Shown here in pieces: positions 9,128-18,860 of a stretch of DNA of 64,000 nt. Source of the stretch: Nocardioides albertanoniae (GTDB taxonomy: Bacteria > Actinomycetota > Actinomycetes > Propionibacteriales > Nocardioidaceae). The notes beneath the pieces are model-generated. The model saw only the letters and a program-made list of their open reading frames with translations, was not told the DNA's origin and ran no database searches. Position 1 is the first letter of the stretch. Every line of letters starts with the position of its first letter. The translations under genes and the position numbers were made by a program. The stretch spans positions 4,356,501 through 4,420,500 of the forward strand of contig NZ_VFOV01000001.1 in NCBI RefSeq assembly GCF_006716315.1, written 5' to 3'.

Positions 9128-9282
9128 TCAGTGCCCCACGCCCGCCGAGAACGCCGTCGCCAGATCCGGCAGCGCCAGCGCGATCACGCCGGTCCGTCCG
9201 TTCCGAGGCTCCGGGCACTCAGGTTAGGTACTAACCCCAGCTCCTCCACCGCCACCAGCACCTTCTCACGGGTGTCGGGGCG
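9128..9282 (-). pseudogene. remnant of a LacI-family transcriptional regulator
   Basis: Read on the reverse strand, 9282-9190 gives RPDTREKVLVAVEELGLVPN then LSARSL. This is the segment that directly follows the HTH of LacI regulators. After a frame shift near 9190 it continues as TGVIALALPDLATAFSAGV to a stop at 9128-9130. The HTH itself is missing: the homology stops at 9282, exactly where repeat copy B begins. The gene is therefore both truncated and frameshifted. Confidence 0.75.
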
Positions 9283-9376
9283 TGGGAACTCGAGCCACTG
9301 AGTGAAACTCTCGCCCCATCCGGCCAGGCCAGTCAGCCGTTCGGACGGTCACACCTGCGTCATGTCACCAACGCGA
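9283..9376. repeat. ~94-bp direct repeat, copy B
   Basis: Second copy of the 5429-5523 repeat (TGGGAACTCGAG to GTCACCAACGCGA), same orientation, about 93% identical by eye. It adjoins the truncated lacI remnant on one side and ends 24 bases before the start of the small membrane protein at 9401. Confidence 0.9.
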
Positions 9377-9400
9377 AAAGGTGTTGGCCGGAGATCGCTG

Positions 9401-9697
9401 ATGGAGTGCGACACCCCGAATTACGCGGCCGACCATGCGATCATGCTTTCCATGCCGATCCCTTCTCCGCCCAAGGGACCCGAGCGCGACCTGCGTGCTT
9501 TCGTCCGGTACGCCGCCGACCGGCCCAGGGGCCCGCTCATGCTGATCGCCCTCAGCGCCCTCGTGGTCTTCGGACCATCGCTCCTCGGTGGTCGGTTCGG
9601 GTTCGTCGGCTCGATGGTGGGGTTCATCGTCGGCGTAGTCATCGTCTCCACCTTCTGGATCATCGTCCTGCGCAGCGGGAAGCCACCCCAGAGCTAG
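9401..9697 (+). CDS. small membrane protein (two spans)
   Basis: 98 aa with hydrophobic segments LMLIALSALVVFGPSLL and SMVGFIVGVVIVSTFWIIVL separated by a short Gly/Arg turn. The ATG at 9401 has GGAG 7 bases upstream. A later in-frame ATG at 9443 would also leave both spans intact. Basic residues before the first span suggest the N-terminus is inside. It resembles generic actinobacterial two-span proteins; the function is unknown. Confidence 0.6.
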   Translation: MECDTPNYAADHAIMLSMPIPSPPKGPERDLRAFVRYAADRPRGPLMLIALSALVVFGPSLLGGRFGFVGSMVGFIVGVVIVSTFWIIVLRSGKPPQS

Positions 9698-10012
9698 CGC
9701 CAACCGTGTTCTGTTCGCCGAGGGTGGTTGCTTCGGGTCAGATGAGCGGAGCCTGTCGAGTCACCGCCGGCCCCAATATTGGGTACCTGACGAGAAGACC
9801 CGTAACCCGCTGACACCGCGCCGGGAGAACCTCACACCAGACCTCGCCGAGACGGCCACCAAGGCCGCATCTGCTCCTCGGTTCCCCGACGTCTCCGACC
9901 TGCCCCGGACTGGTCAGGCAGACCGCGATCGCCGCCGCCTGCCCTGCACCATCTCGGTCGGCCAGCCCTGTCTGCCAACGGCACAGACAGGAACGAAGAA
10001 AGAAAGCAACAG
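9698..10012. other. intergenic region without a recognised gene
   Basis: 315 bases with no convincing ORF. It contains a perfect 12-base palindrome CCCAATATTGGG (9772-9783) and an 8-bp-stem hairpin CCTGTCTG/CAGACAGG (9967-9974 with 9984-9991) just before the ribosome-binding site of the next gene. The palindrome could be an operator and the hairpin could affect translation. Both are only structural observations. Confidence 0.5.
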
Positions 10013-10822
10013 ATGAACTACTCGTACCCGCCCCCACCGGCCGCCTCCGGTGTGACGGCCCTTGACCAGGAGATCCACAAGGCCGCCGCCGAGGGCTGGA
10101 CCGTGGCCAACCGCGACTCGTACAACGCAGTCCTCACCAAGGGCGGCAAGGTGCGCCACGTGATGCACGGCATCATCTCGCTCCTCACCTGCGGCGTCTG
10201 GCTGTGGGGCTGGGCCATCGTCGGGATCCTGGGCGCCCGTCAGACCATGACCTTGACCATGGATGCGTCGGGCCACGTCAACCGCCAGGGCCCGAAGTCC
10301 CGCGCGCCCTATCTCGCCGGCGTCGCCGGACTCTTCGTCATCCTCGTGATCGTCGGAGCATTGATCCCCAACGAGGACGACGCTTCCACTGCGACCGACC
10401 CGGGCGAATCGGCCGCGCAAGGCGCCGGCACCGAGGCCGAAGAAGCGGCAGCGCCGGCGAAGGACGAGGAGAAGGCCTCCAAGCCGAAGCCCAAGGCCAA
10501 GGCCAAGCCGACCGTGGTCGATGCCTCCGACCTGGTCAAGGAGTTTCAGGACAGCGAGTTCACCGCCGACAAGAAGTACAAGGGCAAGACCCTGAAGATC
10601 ACCGGTGGTGTGGTGACGACCATCGACGCCCAGATCTTCAACGACGAGAAGTACGACGTGTCGTTCAACGGCGGAGCGGACTTCGAGTTCCTCAGCATCA
10701 CCTGCTCGAGCGTCGCCGACAAGTACCTCGACAAGCTCTCTCCGGGACAGGACGTCACCGTGGTCGGCGAGTTCAAGGACGGCGGCGACCTCGGCGTCGA
10801 GATGAAGTCCTGCGACTTCTGA
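10013..10822 (+). CDS. membrane-anchored protein with C-terminal OB-fold (tRNA_anti-like) domain
   Basis: 269 aa. The Pro-rich start (MNYSYPPPP) is followed by a short soluble segment and two hydrophobic stretches (about residues 48-70 and 99-118). Next comes a charged Ala/Glu/Lys-Pro linker (KPKPKAKAKP), then a C-terminal domain with the OB-fold pattern 'LVKEFQDSEFTADKKYKGK ... VTVVGEF'. This matches the tRNA_anti-like family of exported or membrane-tethered proteins, whose ligand is generally unknown. The long linker suggests the domain is displayed away from the membrane. A purine-rich GAAGAAAG precedes the ATG. Confidence 0.7.
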   Translation: MNYSYPPPPAASGVTALDQEIHKAAAEGWTVANRDSYNAVLTKGGKVRHVMHGIISLLTCGVWLWGWAIVGILGARQTMTLTMDASGHVNRQGPKSRAPYLAGVAGLFVILVIVGALIPNEDDASTATDPGESAAQGAGTEAEEAAAPAKDEEKASKPKPKAKAKPTVVDASDLVKEFQDSEFTADKKYKGKTLKITGGVVTTIDAQIFNDEKYDVSFNGGADFEFLSITCSSVADKYLDKLSPGQDVTVVGEFKDGGDLGVEMKSCDF

Positions 10823-11033
10823 CAGCTGGTCAGGGCATCGTCTTCGCTGCCCTGACCACGCACTCCCGTAAAGGTCGATCCGCGCCGCCGGCACCGCTAG
10901 TTCGTCGGGGACAACGATGCCATCGTTGAATGCGGACCGGGTCGAGGACCTCTTGCCGCCCGTTGGATCCGTCGTTCTTGGAACCTTGGTGAAGCCACGC
11001 ACCGTGTCGGCGGTACGTACTAGCATCGAAACT

Positions 11034-13313
11034 GTGACGACACCCCCCGACTTTCGTCCAGCACACAACAAGCTGGAGGCGGTAACCCGGATTAGCGGCG
11101 TGACCGGGGCACCGCCCGAGACGCTCGGCCCAGGAGGCAAGGAACGGCGCGCTGCCCTGGCGAATCTTGCCGACGGTCTTGGCCTCGACCTTGCTCCGAA
11201 CTTGTCAAAGGTCGAGTTGGGCGAAGCTCTCGGAGCTAGGCTCGGCTTTACCTGGGACTCTGCCTGTTGGTCAGCCGGGAACACGATCACATTGACCGGC
11301 CTCAACCGAATACTTGAAGCCGCTGAACGGTTCTTTCCTGTGCCCGGCGCACGCAGTCCCAACGAACACAGCCACGGAGGTGCGGAAGTCTTGACCGGCG
11401 ACAATTCTACGCAAAGCGACCTGGACGAAGCACGCCAGGAGGTCCAGGTCGCGATCGCAGAGTCGCTCGCAAACCTGTCTCAGCACGAGGTTGCACCCCC
11501 TGACGTCCCGATGGACTGGGAGCCGTTTAAGGCAGACCCGCCCGTTGACCTGCAGTCGGACGTATGGATGATGCGCATCGCGTCGTTGCAAGGCTGGCTG
11601 CGTTTCCGATCTCCGCTTGTCATGACGAGCCCCGAGTCGTTCTGGGACTCGCTCCTCTCTGAACTAGATGTCGGCGCAGATGGGATCTCAGCAGGACTGC
11701 TGACTTTGGAAGCGCTCGATCATCTTCGGATCCGTGCGGAACACGCCGTGATGCACGCAGACGCGTTCGTCGCCGAAGTCCAAGCCGCAGATGGCGAGAC
11801 CGCAGGTCCGTCGCGCGCATGGGGAGAAGCTTGGGACGAGGTAGACGAGCTCGACGAGCAGCAGACGGCTGAGCCGCTGGTCGCAACCACCAACGTCTGG
11901 CCCATCTACTTGTTCAGCAAGAAGGCAGAGAAGGGCGGACTGAATCTGACTCCGTCCTACCAGCGCTCGGATGTGTGGCCACTAGCCGACCGGCAACTGC
12001 TCATCCAGTCGATCCTCCGCGGCGTTCCGCTTCCCTCGGTGATCCTTCTCAAGCCGGAGACTCCAGGGTTGCCCCACGAGGTCGTCGATGGCAAGCAGCG
12101 CTTGACGTCTATCTTGAGGTTCATCGGACAGCACCCGGTCGCTCTCGACAAGGTCCGAGAGGCCGACGAGCAGTTCCCAGAGGACAAGTTCGACAAATTG
12201 TTCCATGAGGACTATCCAAAGTTCCGCAAGACGTGGAAAGCCCGGTTTGGTGAGGAACTGACAGTGACCCGCGAGGGTGACTACTATTTCCCATTCAAAC
12301 TTCCGGTAAGCACAACCGGCCTTCCCGAGAACCTCCAACCCCTCTTGGGAAAGTACTACACACAGATTCGCGAATCGGTCATCCCGATCGCCGGCGGCGA
12401 TCTCCGGGTCGACGAACTATTCGAAGACGCTGTCGAGTACAAGATTCCGGTCATCGAGTACCAGCAGGCGACTCAGCGCCAGATCCATGATGTGTTCCGC
12501 CTGTACAACAAACAGGGCAAGCACCTGAATGCGGAGGAGATCCGCAATGCGATCTACCACGAGCTCGGTCTGACCCGTGGGATTCTCGTAGCGGCTGGAG
12601 ACGCCGACGACAAGGACCCGTTCGCAACGATCGCTCCTTTCCTAAGCGATATCCGGAGCGAGGTCGATCGACTGGGAGAGAACCTGAAGAAGTACGGCAT
12701 CGGCACGAGTCGATACCGTCGGACGAAATTGCTGTCCTGGATGATCGCGCTGCTCGCTTTTGATACGAGGGACAGTTCCGGCAAGGTCCGAATGCTCTCG
12801 ACTGCTGGGCACATCAACGCGCTCTTCGATCGAGTCAAACGCTCGAAGAGCGATCTCCTTCAGCGAGAATCCGCCATCCGGGACGTGACCGGACTCGTGG
12901 CCCGGGCTGTCGACATCCACCTTGGGGAACTCGCATGGCACGGGGCATTCCCAGTCGGCCAGGAACCAGGCACACCACCCAAGAAGAAGGCCTGGCAGGA
13001 TCTGCAGCTCGTAGGCACAGTGGTCGGCGTCGCCCTCGCCGTCGCCGTTCATGGCGATGCGGTGGAGAGCCATATCGAAGACGCCGGTGAGTTCCTCGAA
13101 GAGAGGAGCGCCAGCCTCGACTGGTGGCGCCCTAGCAAAACTCAGACCGCCACTCAGTGGAAATACATCGCGCGCCTGGCAACAGACGTTGCGACCGCCC
13201 TAGGTGTGGACCCCGCAACAGCCGACAAGGAGTTGGAGCGCCGATTCGGCGGATCTGGCGCCGGTGCTCTCTTCCTGCTCGCTGAGGGATTGCCTGCTGG
13301 GCGGGTCTCCTAG
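11034..13313 (+). CDS. DUF262-domain protein of a Z1-type defence locus
   Basis: 759 aa from the GTG at 11034; an ATG at 10917 is in frame, but its extra 39 residues look non-coding and TAGCAT lies just upstream of the GTG, as in leaderless starts. The N-terminal ~90 residues (KVELGEALGARLGF, then ITLTGLNRILEAAERFF) resemble a small SAP-like domain seen in restriction proteins. The central DUF262 signature is clear: LTPSYQRSDVWPLADRQLLI, then VVDGKQRLTSIL (DGQQR motif with Lys). DUF262/GmrS domains are ParB-related NTPase/nuclease modules. It is the first gene of a close series (5-base gap to the Z1 ATPase), so it probably acts with it. Codon use is less GC3-biased than in flanking genes. Confidence 0.85.
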   Translation: MTTPPDFRPAHNKLEAVTRISGVTGAPPETLGPGGKERRAALANLADGLGLDLAPNLSKVELGEALGARLGFTWDSACWSAGNTITLTGLNRILEAAERFFPVPGARSPNEHSHGGAEVLTGDNSTQSDLDEARQEVQVAIAESLANLSQHEVAPPDVPMDWEPFKADPPVDLQSDVWMMRIASLQGWLRFRSPLVMTSPESFWDSLLSELDVGADGISAGLLTLEALDHLRIRAEHAVMHADAFVAEVQAADGETAGPSRAWGEAWDEVDELDEQQTAEPLVATTNVWPIYLFSKKAEKGGLNLTPSYQRSDVWPLADRQLLIQSILRGVPLPSVILLKPETPGLPHEVVDGKQRLTSILRFIGQHPVALDKVREADEQFPEDKFDKLFHEDYPKFRKTWKARFGEELTVTREGDYYFPFKLPVSTTGLPENLQPLLGKYYTQIRESVIPIAGGDLRVDELFEDAVEYKIPVIEYQQATQRQIHDVFRLYNKQGKHLNAEEIRNAIYHELGLTRGILVAAGDADDKDPFATIAPFLSDIRSEVDRLGENLKKYGIGTSRYRRTKLLSWMIALLAFDTRDSSGKVRMLSTAGHINALFDRVKRSKSDLLQRESAIRDVTGLVARAVDIHLGELAWHGAFPVGQEPGTPPKKKAWQDLQLVGTVVGVALAVAVHGDAVESHIEDAGEFLEERSASLDWWRPSKTQTATQWKYIARLATDVATALGVDPATADKELERRFGGSGAGALFLLAEGLPAGRVS

Positions 13314-13318
13314 TCGCC

Positions 13319-16099
13319 GTGGCTCCAGAAGTTGTTTCCCCTAATCCGCCTCCAACAGAGGTCGCGATGCCCGTCGGCTGGTGGGAGAACTACACCACCA
13401 GACTTCGCGCAGGTGTCACCGACACAGCACTGTCGGTGGTCGAGAAGGACTGCCGGTATGTAGTTGATAAGGGCGTGCTAGGTGCGGGAGCACCGGGTGG
13501 GCCCGGGTGGCCGACCAGTCGTGTGCGCGCGGGGCTTGTGATCGGCGCTGTCCAGTCAGGAAAGACTGCATCCATGTTCGGCGTGACCGCCCAAGCACTC
13601 GACGCGGGCGTCGACATGGTGCTGATTCTCGCGGGCACACGACTGGCCCTTTGGCGCCAGACCGTCGAGCGATTTGTTCGACAGGTTGACTTCGAAGGGT
13701 CAGCATTTCGGCTCAAGAAGCGCAGGTTGTTGTTCCCCGATCCGGGGTTCATGCTGTCAAGCAGCGGGGGCCTGCCGCCGTCCGATCTGTATTCGCTCGT
13801 ACCCTCAGACGTCGAGCGGGCCATAGACAACAACCGCCCGATAGTCGCCTTCGCGATGAAACATCCAGACCACCTGCGGGCAGTCTCCCGGCAGCTCCGC
13901 GAGACCCTCTTTCCGCTCCTGGAAGTACGAGACAAGCCCTTCCACCTGGTCGTGTTGGACGACGAGGCTGATGATGGCTCGATCCTGGACGCTGTTGCCG
14001 AGCAGGGGATCGACCCCGTCATGGGCCAGGTGAAGCAGACACCGCGATCGATCGCCGGAATCTGGCAACATCTCACCGAGTCTGAGACTGCCAGCAAGCA
14101 CCTATACGCAACATATGTCGCCTACACAGCCACCCCGCAGGCGAATCTCTTGCAGGAGAACCACAACCCGTTGGCACCGCGACATTTCGTCGCCTGCCTC
14201 CGCACACCTTTTGACGAAGGCGAGATCTCCCCTCGCCAAACCACATTCAGGGAGCCGAGCGGCCTTCATCGGTATTACACAGGTGGTGCCGTCTTCTACG
14301 AGCGTGGCGAGAGTGCCGACCTTTGCCGCACAACGCCCGACGACCCAGACGAGGCTTTGAGGAGCGCCGTTCGCGCGTACCTGGTCGCCGGCGCGATCCG
14401 CAATGCCCGAGCAGCAGGCCTCGGGACCCTCGACGCCCGCGCGGCAACTTTCGAGTCACTTGATGACTTAAGGGCCGCGGTACACGGGCCGCACACGATG
14501 CTCATCCACCCATCAGGTCTGGTCAGCGATCACTTTGCGACAGCGACCGACCTGCTCGCCTGGGCCGGAGCAACCGACGGGGCCACGGCTCGCAAGATGC
14601 TCGAGGAGGACGACACTTTCCTACCTGCAAGTCTTGGGGAAGACGTCCTGCAGAACGAGAGCGAGTGGCAGGAGTGGCACGTGGCCTACACAGAGGCCGC
14701 AGGCGCCATCAAGAGCGAGTTCGACCTTGTCGCGACTCCGCAGGTCCCGGCATGGGACACCGTCCGAGAACTCTTGATCGAGCAGGTGATCCCCGCAGTC
14801 CGTCTCGCGATCATCAACAGCGACGAACGGGCAGACGATCGGCCTGAGTTCGACCCCACCCAGTCAGAAGGTGCGTGGCAAGCTCCTCGAGACCTCGCCA
14901 CCATCTTCATCTCCGGCAACGTCATGTCGCGGGGGCTGACGTTGGAGGGCCTCACCACCACCCTGTTCCTGCGCCGCTCAAACAGCCCGTTCGCGGACAC
15001 ACAGATGCAGATGCAGCGTTGGTTCGGCTACAGAGGCCGCGATCTAGAGCTCTGCAAGGTGTTCCTGCCTAGCGAGCAACTGTCACTGTTCCGCCAGTAC
15101 CACAGCACTGACGAAGCTATGCGACGAATGGTGATCGCAGCGATGAACAATGCCAGCAGCGACCGAGCACCACTACCCACGGTTCTGCATGGTCGTGACT
15201 TCCTTGCCACCGGGAAGATCGCCAAACTCTCCCAGGTCCCCCTGTCTCCAGGACCGCTTCCCATGATCGCGCTCACGAACGACGGCTGCACTGACGACCC
15301 CAACCTGGGACTTCTCACGAAGACCTTCGAGGGGGCATCTGACGATGTGATCGTCCAAGGCCGCCTGCGTGGCCGCGTTCTCGCCGAGCAGTTCGACCTA
15401 GAACAAGTGGCAGACCTGCTAGACGACCTCAGGTACGAGACATATCGACCCGGCAGAAGCCACGCGACCGCCGAACATTGGGAAAAGCTGCAGGCGAGCC
15501 TCGAGTTCGACTCCTCCGACCCACTGTTGCCGCTCTACCGTGCACCAAAGCCTCCAGACGGGACGGCACACGACGCACCACTGGCTCCGTGCCCATACGG
15601 CATCGCCGCCTACCTCCGTCTGTGGTCAGCTCTGCTCAGCAGGAGGGCACCCGGATTCGTCGCGACCGATGATCCAGACCTCCTCTGGAGCATGGCCGAC
15701 CTGCAGGTCAAGAATGCCCACCAGCCACGCTTCCACGTGGGCATCCGCTACGGCGGGGCACATCCCGTGACAACTGGACCGCTTGGGGAGCTGCCGTTCA
15801 GCATCCGGCCCATGAATCGCTCGATCGATGATGACCGCTTCATGAGAGGGTCATGGGGCAGCAGGAACGAATCGCCGTCTCCAGGCGGCTACCTTGGCGA
15901 CGAACTGTTCGACTATCACGTCAGTGGCCGGACGCCGCCGTACAAGGCGGTGGGCGATACCGACCGTTGGCGTCCTCCTGGATCGGATGGCTTGGTCCTG
16001 TTCCATGTTCTCGAAGGGACGGCTGGACCGACTCTCGCCGTCGGCTTGGCGATCCCCCGAGGCGGCCCAGATCAGATACCCGCACTGTTGAACACATGA
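13319..16099 (+). CDS. Z1-domain ATPase/helicase-like protein
   Basis: 926 aa, GTG start 5 bases after the DUF262 gene. Walker A is GAVQSGKTAS with Lys82; Walker B is VVLDDEADD; YTATPQANLLQ is a motif-III-like segment. The Z1 signature follows: ISGNVMSRGLTLEGLTTTLF, then QMQMQRWFGYRGRD with the arginine finger. Z1 proteins are superfamily-II-like ATPases found in phage-defence loci with methylases and PD-(D/E)XK nucleases. It likely provides DNA translocation or remodelling in this locus. Its length agrees with full-length Z1 proteins. Confidence 0.92.
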   Translation: MAPEVVSPNPPPTEVAMPVGWWENYTTRLRAGVTDTALSVVEKDCRYVVDKGVLGAGAPGGPGWPTSRVRAGLVIGAVQSGKTASMFGVTAQALDAGVDMVLILAGTRLALWRQTVERFVRQVDFEGSAFRLKKRRLLFPDPGFMLSSSGGLPPSDLYSLVPSDVERAIDNNRPIVAFAMKHPDHLRAVSRQLRETLFPLLEVRDKPFHLVVLDDEADDGSILDAVAEQGIDPVMGQVKQTPRSIAGIWQHLTESETASKHLYATYVAYTATPQANLLQENHNPLAPRHFVACLRTPFDEGEISPRQTTFREPSGLHRYYTGGAVFYERGESADLCRTTPDDPDEALRSAVRAYLVAGAIRNARAAGLGTLDARAATFESLDDLRAAVHGPHTMLIHPSGLVSDHFATATDLLAWAGATDGATARKMLEEDDTFLPASLGEDVLQNESEWQEWHVAYTEAAGAIKSEFDLVATPQVPAWDTVRELLIEQVIPAVRLAIINSDERADDRPEFDPTQSEGAWQAPRDLATIFISGNVMSRGLTLEGLTTTLFLRRSNSPFADTQMQMQRWFGYRGRDLELCKVFLPSEQLSLFRQYHSTDEAMRRMVIAAMNNASSDRAPLPTVLHGRDFLATGKIAKLSQVPLSPGPLPMIALTNDGCTDDPNLGLLTKTFEGASDDVIVQGRLRGRVLAEQFDLEQVADLLDDLRYETYRPGRSHATAEHWEKLQASLEFDSSDPLLPLYRAPKPPDGTAHDAPLAPCPYGIAAYLRLWSALLSRRAPGFVATDDPDLLWSMADLQVKNAHQPRFHVGIRYGGAHPVTTGPLGELPFSIRPMNRSIDDDRFMRGSWGSRNESPSPGGYLGDELFDYHVSGRTPPYKAVGDTDRWRPPGSDGLVLFHVLEGTAGPTLAVGLAIPRGGPDQIPALLNT

Positions 16100-16124
16100 T
16101 TCTGAGGTCGGAACGGAGACGACG

Positions 16125-17210
16125 TTGACGGACTACGAGTCCCTCCTAGCACGCATCATCGAGATCCAAGCACCTGCGCAGCCGGACGACCGTTCTGTCG
16201 AATGGGTCGACAGCGCTGAAGCGCTCGGGGTCGCTCGGACCTATAACAACCGAGTCGAGCTGTTCATCCCCGGTCCCGAGATCGAGGCACGGCTGCCGTC
16301 AGTGCGGGAGAACCTCGCTCATCAGATTTGGTATCGCACGTCTGGAGGCAGTCCTGAGTTCGAGGCAAGCAGACTGGTGCTTCCAGCGGCGGGCCACTTC
16401 AACCAGGTTGCTGCCTTCATCTGCACCGAACTGCTCCGCAACGGCGTCACGGACGATGCCCAACGATCCTTCGCCATCACCGAGCCGGTCATCGACCTCG
16501 CTCTGATGCGACTGCATCTCAGCGATCAGGCATTGACCGGGCTGATCGGCGAGCTACTCCTCATGGAAGCCATGCTTGTTGCCACGCAAGATGGCCCAGG
16601 CATCGAAGCCGTCTTCAACGCATGGGCCGGATTCGGAAGGTCATCCCGTGACTTCACGCTCGGGACACATGGCATCGAGGTCAAGACCACCACGAAGACG
16701 GCCTCTTCCCACCACGCTCAGGGTGTTCACCAGGTCGAACCCCAAGGGGCAGAGAGCGCCCTAACCCTGGTGAGCATCAGCATCGAATGGCTGGGGGAAG
16801 CGACAGACGGCGCCGACGCGCTCCCAGATCTCGTCAATCGCATCGTCCAACGAGTCGTCTCTGCCATGGGGGCAGATCCCTCTCAACAGATGCTGGCTGA
16901 GTTCCTGGTCCACGTGCATGACTACGGCGGTGGCGGCGACTCCGGCTATGACCACCTCACGATGGCGGAGAATCCCGCCTTCGATCGCCCTTTCAGACTG
17001 CGGTTCGTGCGTGGTTACGACATGACCGACCGAAACATCAAGGTCATCCGAACCGAAGACATCGCCGAACGGCCCCATACGGATCTGGCGTCGGTCGAGT
17101 TCCGGGTGTTGTTGCCCGCGAAAGTCTCTGGCGACCTGAATCCGATAGTCGGTCTCAACAAGACTGCCTCCTCGTTGATCGGCATCACGCCGGAGGCAGA
17201 CATACAGTGA
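16125..17210 (+). CDS. PD-(D/E)XK motif protein (DUF4420-like restriction nuclease)
   Basis: 361 aa; I chose a TTG start at 16125 because GGAG (16115-16118) lies 6 bases before it. The nuclease core is visible: Glu143 in LIGELLLME, Asp176 in SSRDFTLG and Glu185-Val-Lys187 in GIEVKTTT, the E...D-EXK pattern of DUF4420 proteins. Such proteins regularly follow Z1 ATPases in restriction-like loci and are the likely DNA-cutting subunit. It lies 25 bases downstream of the Z1 gene and 97 before the methyltransferase. Confidence 0.88.
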   Translation: MTDYESLLARIIEIQAPAQPDDRSVEWVDSAEALGVARTYNNRVELFIPGPEIEARLPSVRENLAHQIWYRTSGGSPEFEASRLVLPAAGHFNQVAAFICTELLRNGVTDDAQRSFAITEPVIDLALMRLHLSDQALTGLIGELLLMEAMLVATQDGPGIEAVFNAWAGFGRSSRDFTLGTHGIEVKTTTKTASSHHAQGVHQVEPQGAESALTLVSISIEWLGEATDGADALPDLVNRIVQRVVSAMGADPSQQMLAEFLVHVHDYGGGGDSGYDHLTMAENPAFDRPFRLRFVRGYDMTDRNIKVIRTEDIAERPHTDLASVEFRVLLPAKVSGDLNPIVGLNKTASSLIGITPEADIQ

Positions 17211-17307
17211 TCCGAGGCCAGGCCCCAAGTCCGTCCCGAGACGACACGCTGCGCCACCTCGTCACCGGAGTTCGAACGCCAGCTCTACCATGCGGTAAGG
17301 TCCAGCC

Positions 17308-18849
17308 ATGAGCGTGGTGTATGATGGTAGGTTTACATTCGTGGATCTGTTCGCCGGGATCGGCGGGTTCCACGCCGCGCTCAGCAAGTTCGGCGGCCAG
17401 TGCGTCTACGCCGCCGAAAAAGACCCGGCTGCCGCGAAGGTCTACCAGAAGGCGTGGAACCTCGATGACCACGACGGGTTCGCGTTCACCGAGGACATCA
17501 ACGAGGACGTCGAGCCAATCGATGACCTCACCACCATCGACGAACTCGCCCGCATGGCGGCGAACGGCGCCAGCACCATCGCGGACAAGATTCCGCGGGA
17601 CTTCGATGTCCTCGCCGCGGGTTTCCCGTGCCAAGCCTTCAGCAAGTCAGGGCATCAGCGAGGGATCCTCGACGAGACCCGCGGCACTCTCTTCTACAAC
17701 ATCCTTCGCATCGTGGCGGAGCGAAAGCCAAAGATCGTCTTCCTGGAGAACGTCCGAAACCTGGTTGGCGCAAGACACCGCCATACCACCTTCACAACCA
17801 TCGTCACCGCGCTTGAAGGTCTTGGTTACATCGTCAGCCCCGAACCGACGATCATCTCGCCGCACCGCATCCCACCAGAGATGGGTGGCGGGCCTCAGAT
17901 CCGTGATCGCGTCTACATCCTGGCCATCCGTGCTGAACTGACCTCGGAACGATCGCCGTTCCGGAATTTCGAGTATCCGCCGGCGTGGAACCCTAAGACC
18001 GGGTGGAGCATCACCGAGTCGCTCCTGGATGACGACGCGCCAGCCGCAATCACCGATCGGTGGCTCGCCAGCCTGTCCGACCTAGGTCGTGCCAGTGAGT
18101 TGCGCGATCTCCGCGGCGCCAGCGAGCAGCATTCGGTCGAAGGGTCCGAATGGTGGGTCGCCTGGGAGTCTCTCCTCAATGAGGTCGTGGCGAGACGTCA
18201 CCTGCGGACTGGCTCCGGCACCGCGCCGTTCCCGGGATTCCCGATCTGGTTCCGCGCAGCCGAGGAAGCATGGGAGGCACGAGAACGCACGGACGCTGAC
18301 AGCCGCGACCTCACCTGGAAGCGCGAGTTCCTCGACAAGTCATTGCGGTTCCTGGCTGACTATTCCGAGGAGATCAACGCTTCTGGGGTCCTGCAGCGAA
18401 TCCTCGGCATGCCGCACAACAGCTGGAAAAAGCTTGAGTGGCAGGCCGGCGACGCCATCTCACTCGATGAGTGCCTCATCCAGTTGCGACCATCTGGGGT
18501 TCGGATCAAGAAGGCGAACTACACACCAGCGCTGGTGGCAATCAACCAGACCCCGATCCTCGGAGAAGAGCGCCGTCGGCTCACCCCATACGAGGCTGGA
18601 CGACTGCAGGGGTTCCCCGACAACGTCTACAAGGCAATGCTGGAAGCCGGCCAGAAGCCGGCCGAGTGCTACAAGCAGTTCGGCAATGCGGTTCACGTGG
18701 GCGCGGTGACGTACGGCCTGACGCAGTTCATGAACCACTACTTCAGAAGTAAGCCACCGAGCGACCCGCGTCTCGGCTTCCTGTGGGATGGCATACTCGC
18801 GAGCCCGGCCTGGAAATCGGTCGAAGAGGCCGATCACCTGAATATTTAG
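17308..18849 (+). CDS. DNA (cytosine-5-)methyltransferase
   Basis: 513 aa. The C5-methylase motifs are in order: motif I FVDLFAGIGGFHAAL (residues 11-25), motif IV GFPCQAFS with catalytic Cys108, motif VI FLENVRNL, motif VIII QIRDRVYILA, and C-terminal motifs IX/X ending in KQFGNAVHVGAV. The enzyme transfers methyl from S-adenosylmethionine to C5 of cytosine, presumably protecting host sites from the nuclease of the same locus. The target-recognition stretch (~residues 230-370) is unusually long, and I cannot infer the site. An AAGG precedes the ATG. Confidence 0.95.
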   Translation: MSVVYDGRFTFVDLFAGIGGFHAALSKFGGQCVYAAEKDPAAAKVYQKAWNLDDHDGFAFTEDINEDVEPIDDLTTIDELARMAANGASTIADKIPRDFDVLAAGFPCQAFSKSGHQRGILDETRGTLFYNILRIVAERKPKIVFLENVRNLVGARHRHTTFTTIVTALEGLGYIVSPEPTIISPHRIPPEMGGGPQIRDRVYILAIRAELTSERSPFRNFEYPPAWNPKTGWSITESLLDDDAPAAITDRWLASLSDLGRASELRDLRGASEQHSVEGSEWWVAWESLLNEVVARRHLRTGSGTAPFPGFPIWFRAAEEAWEARERTDADSRDLTWKREFLDKSLRFLADYSEEINASGVLQRILGMPHNSWKKLEWQAGDAISLDECLIQLRPSGVRIKKANYTPALVAINQTPILGEERRRLTPYEAGRLQGFPDNVYKAMLEAGQKPAECYKQFGNAVHVGAVTYGLTQFMNHYFRSKPPSDPRLGFLWDGILASPAWKSVEEADHLNI

Positions 18850-18860
18850 GCGTGGACCAG

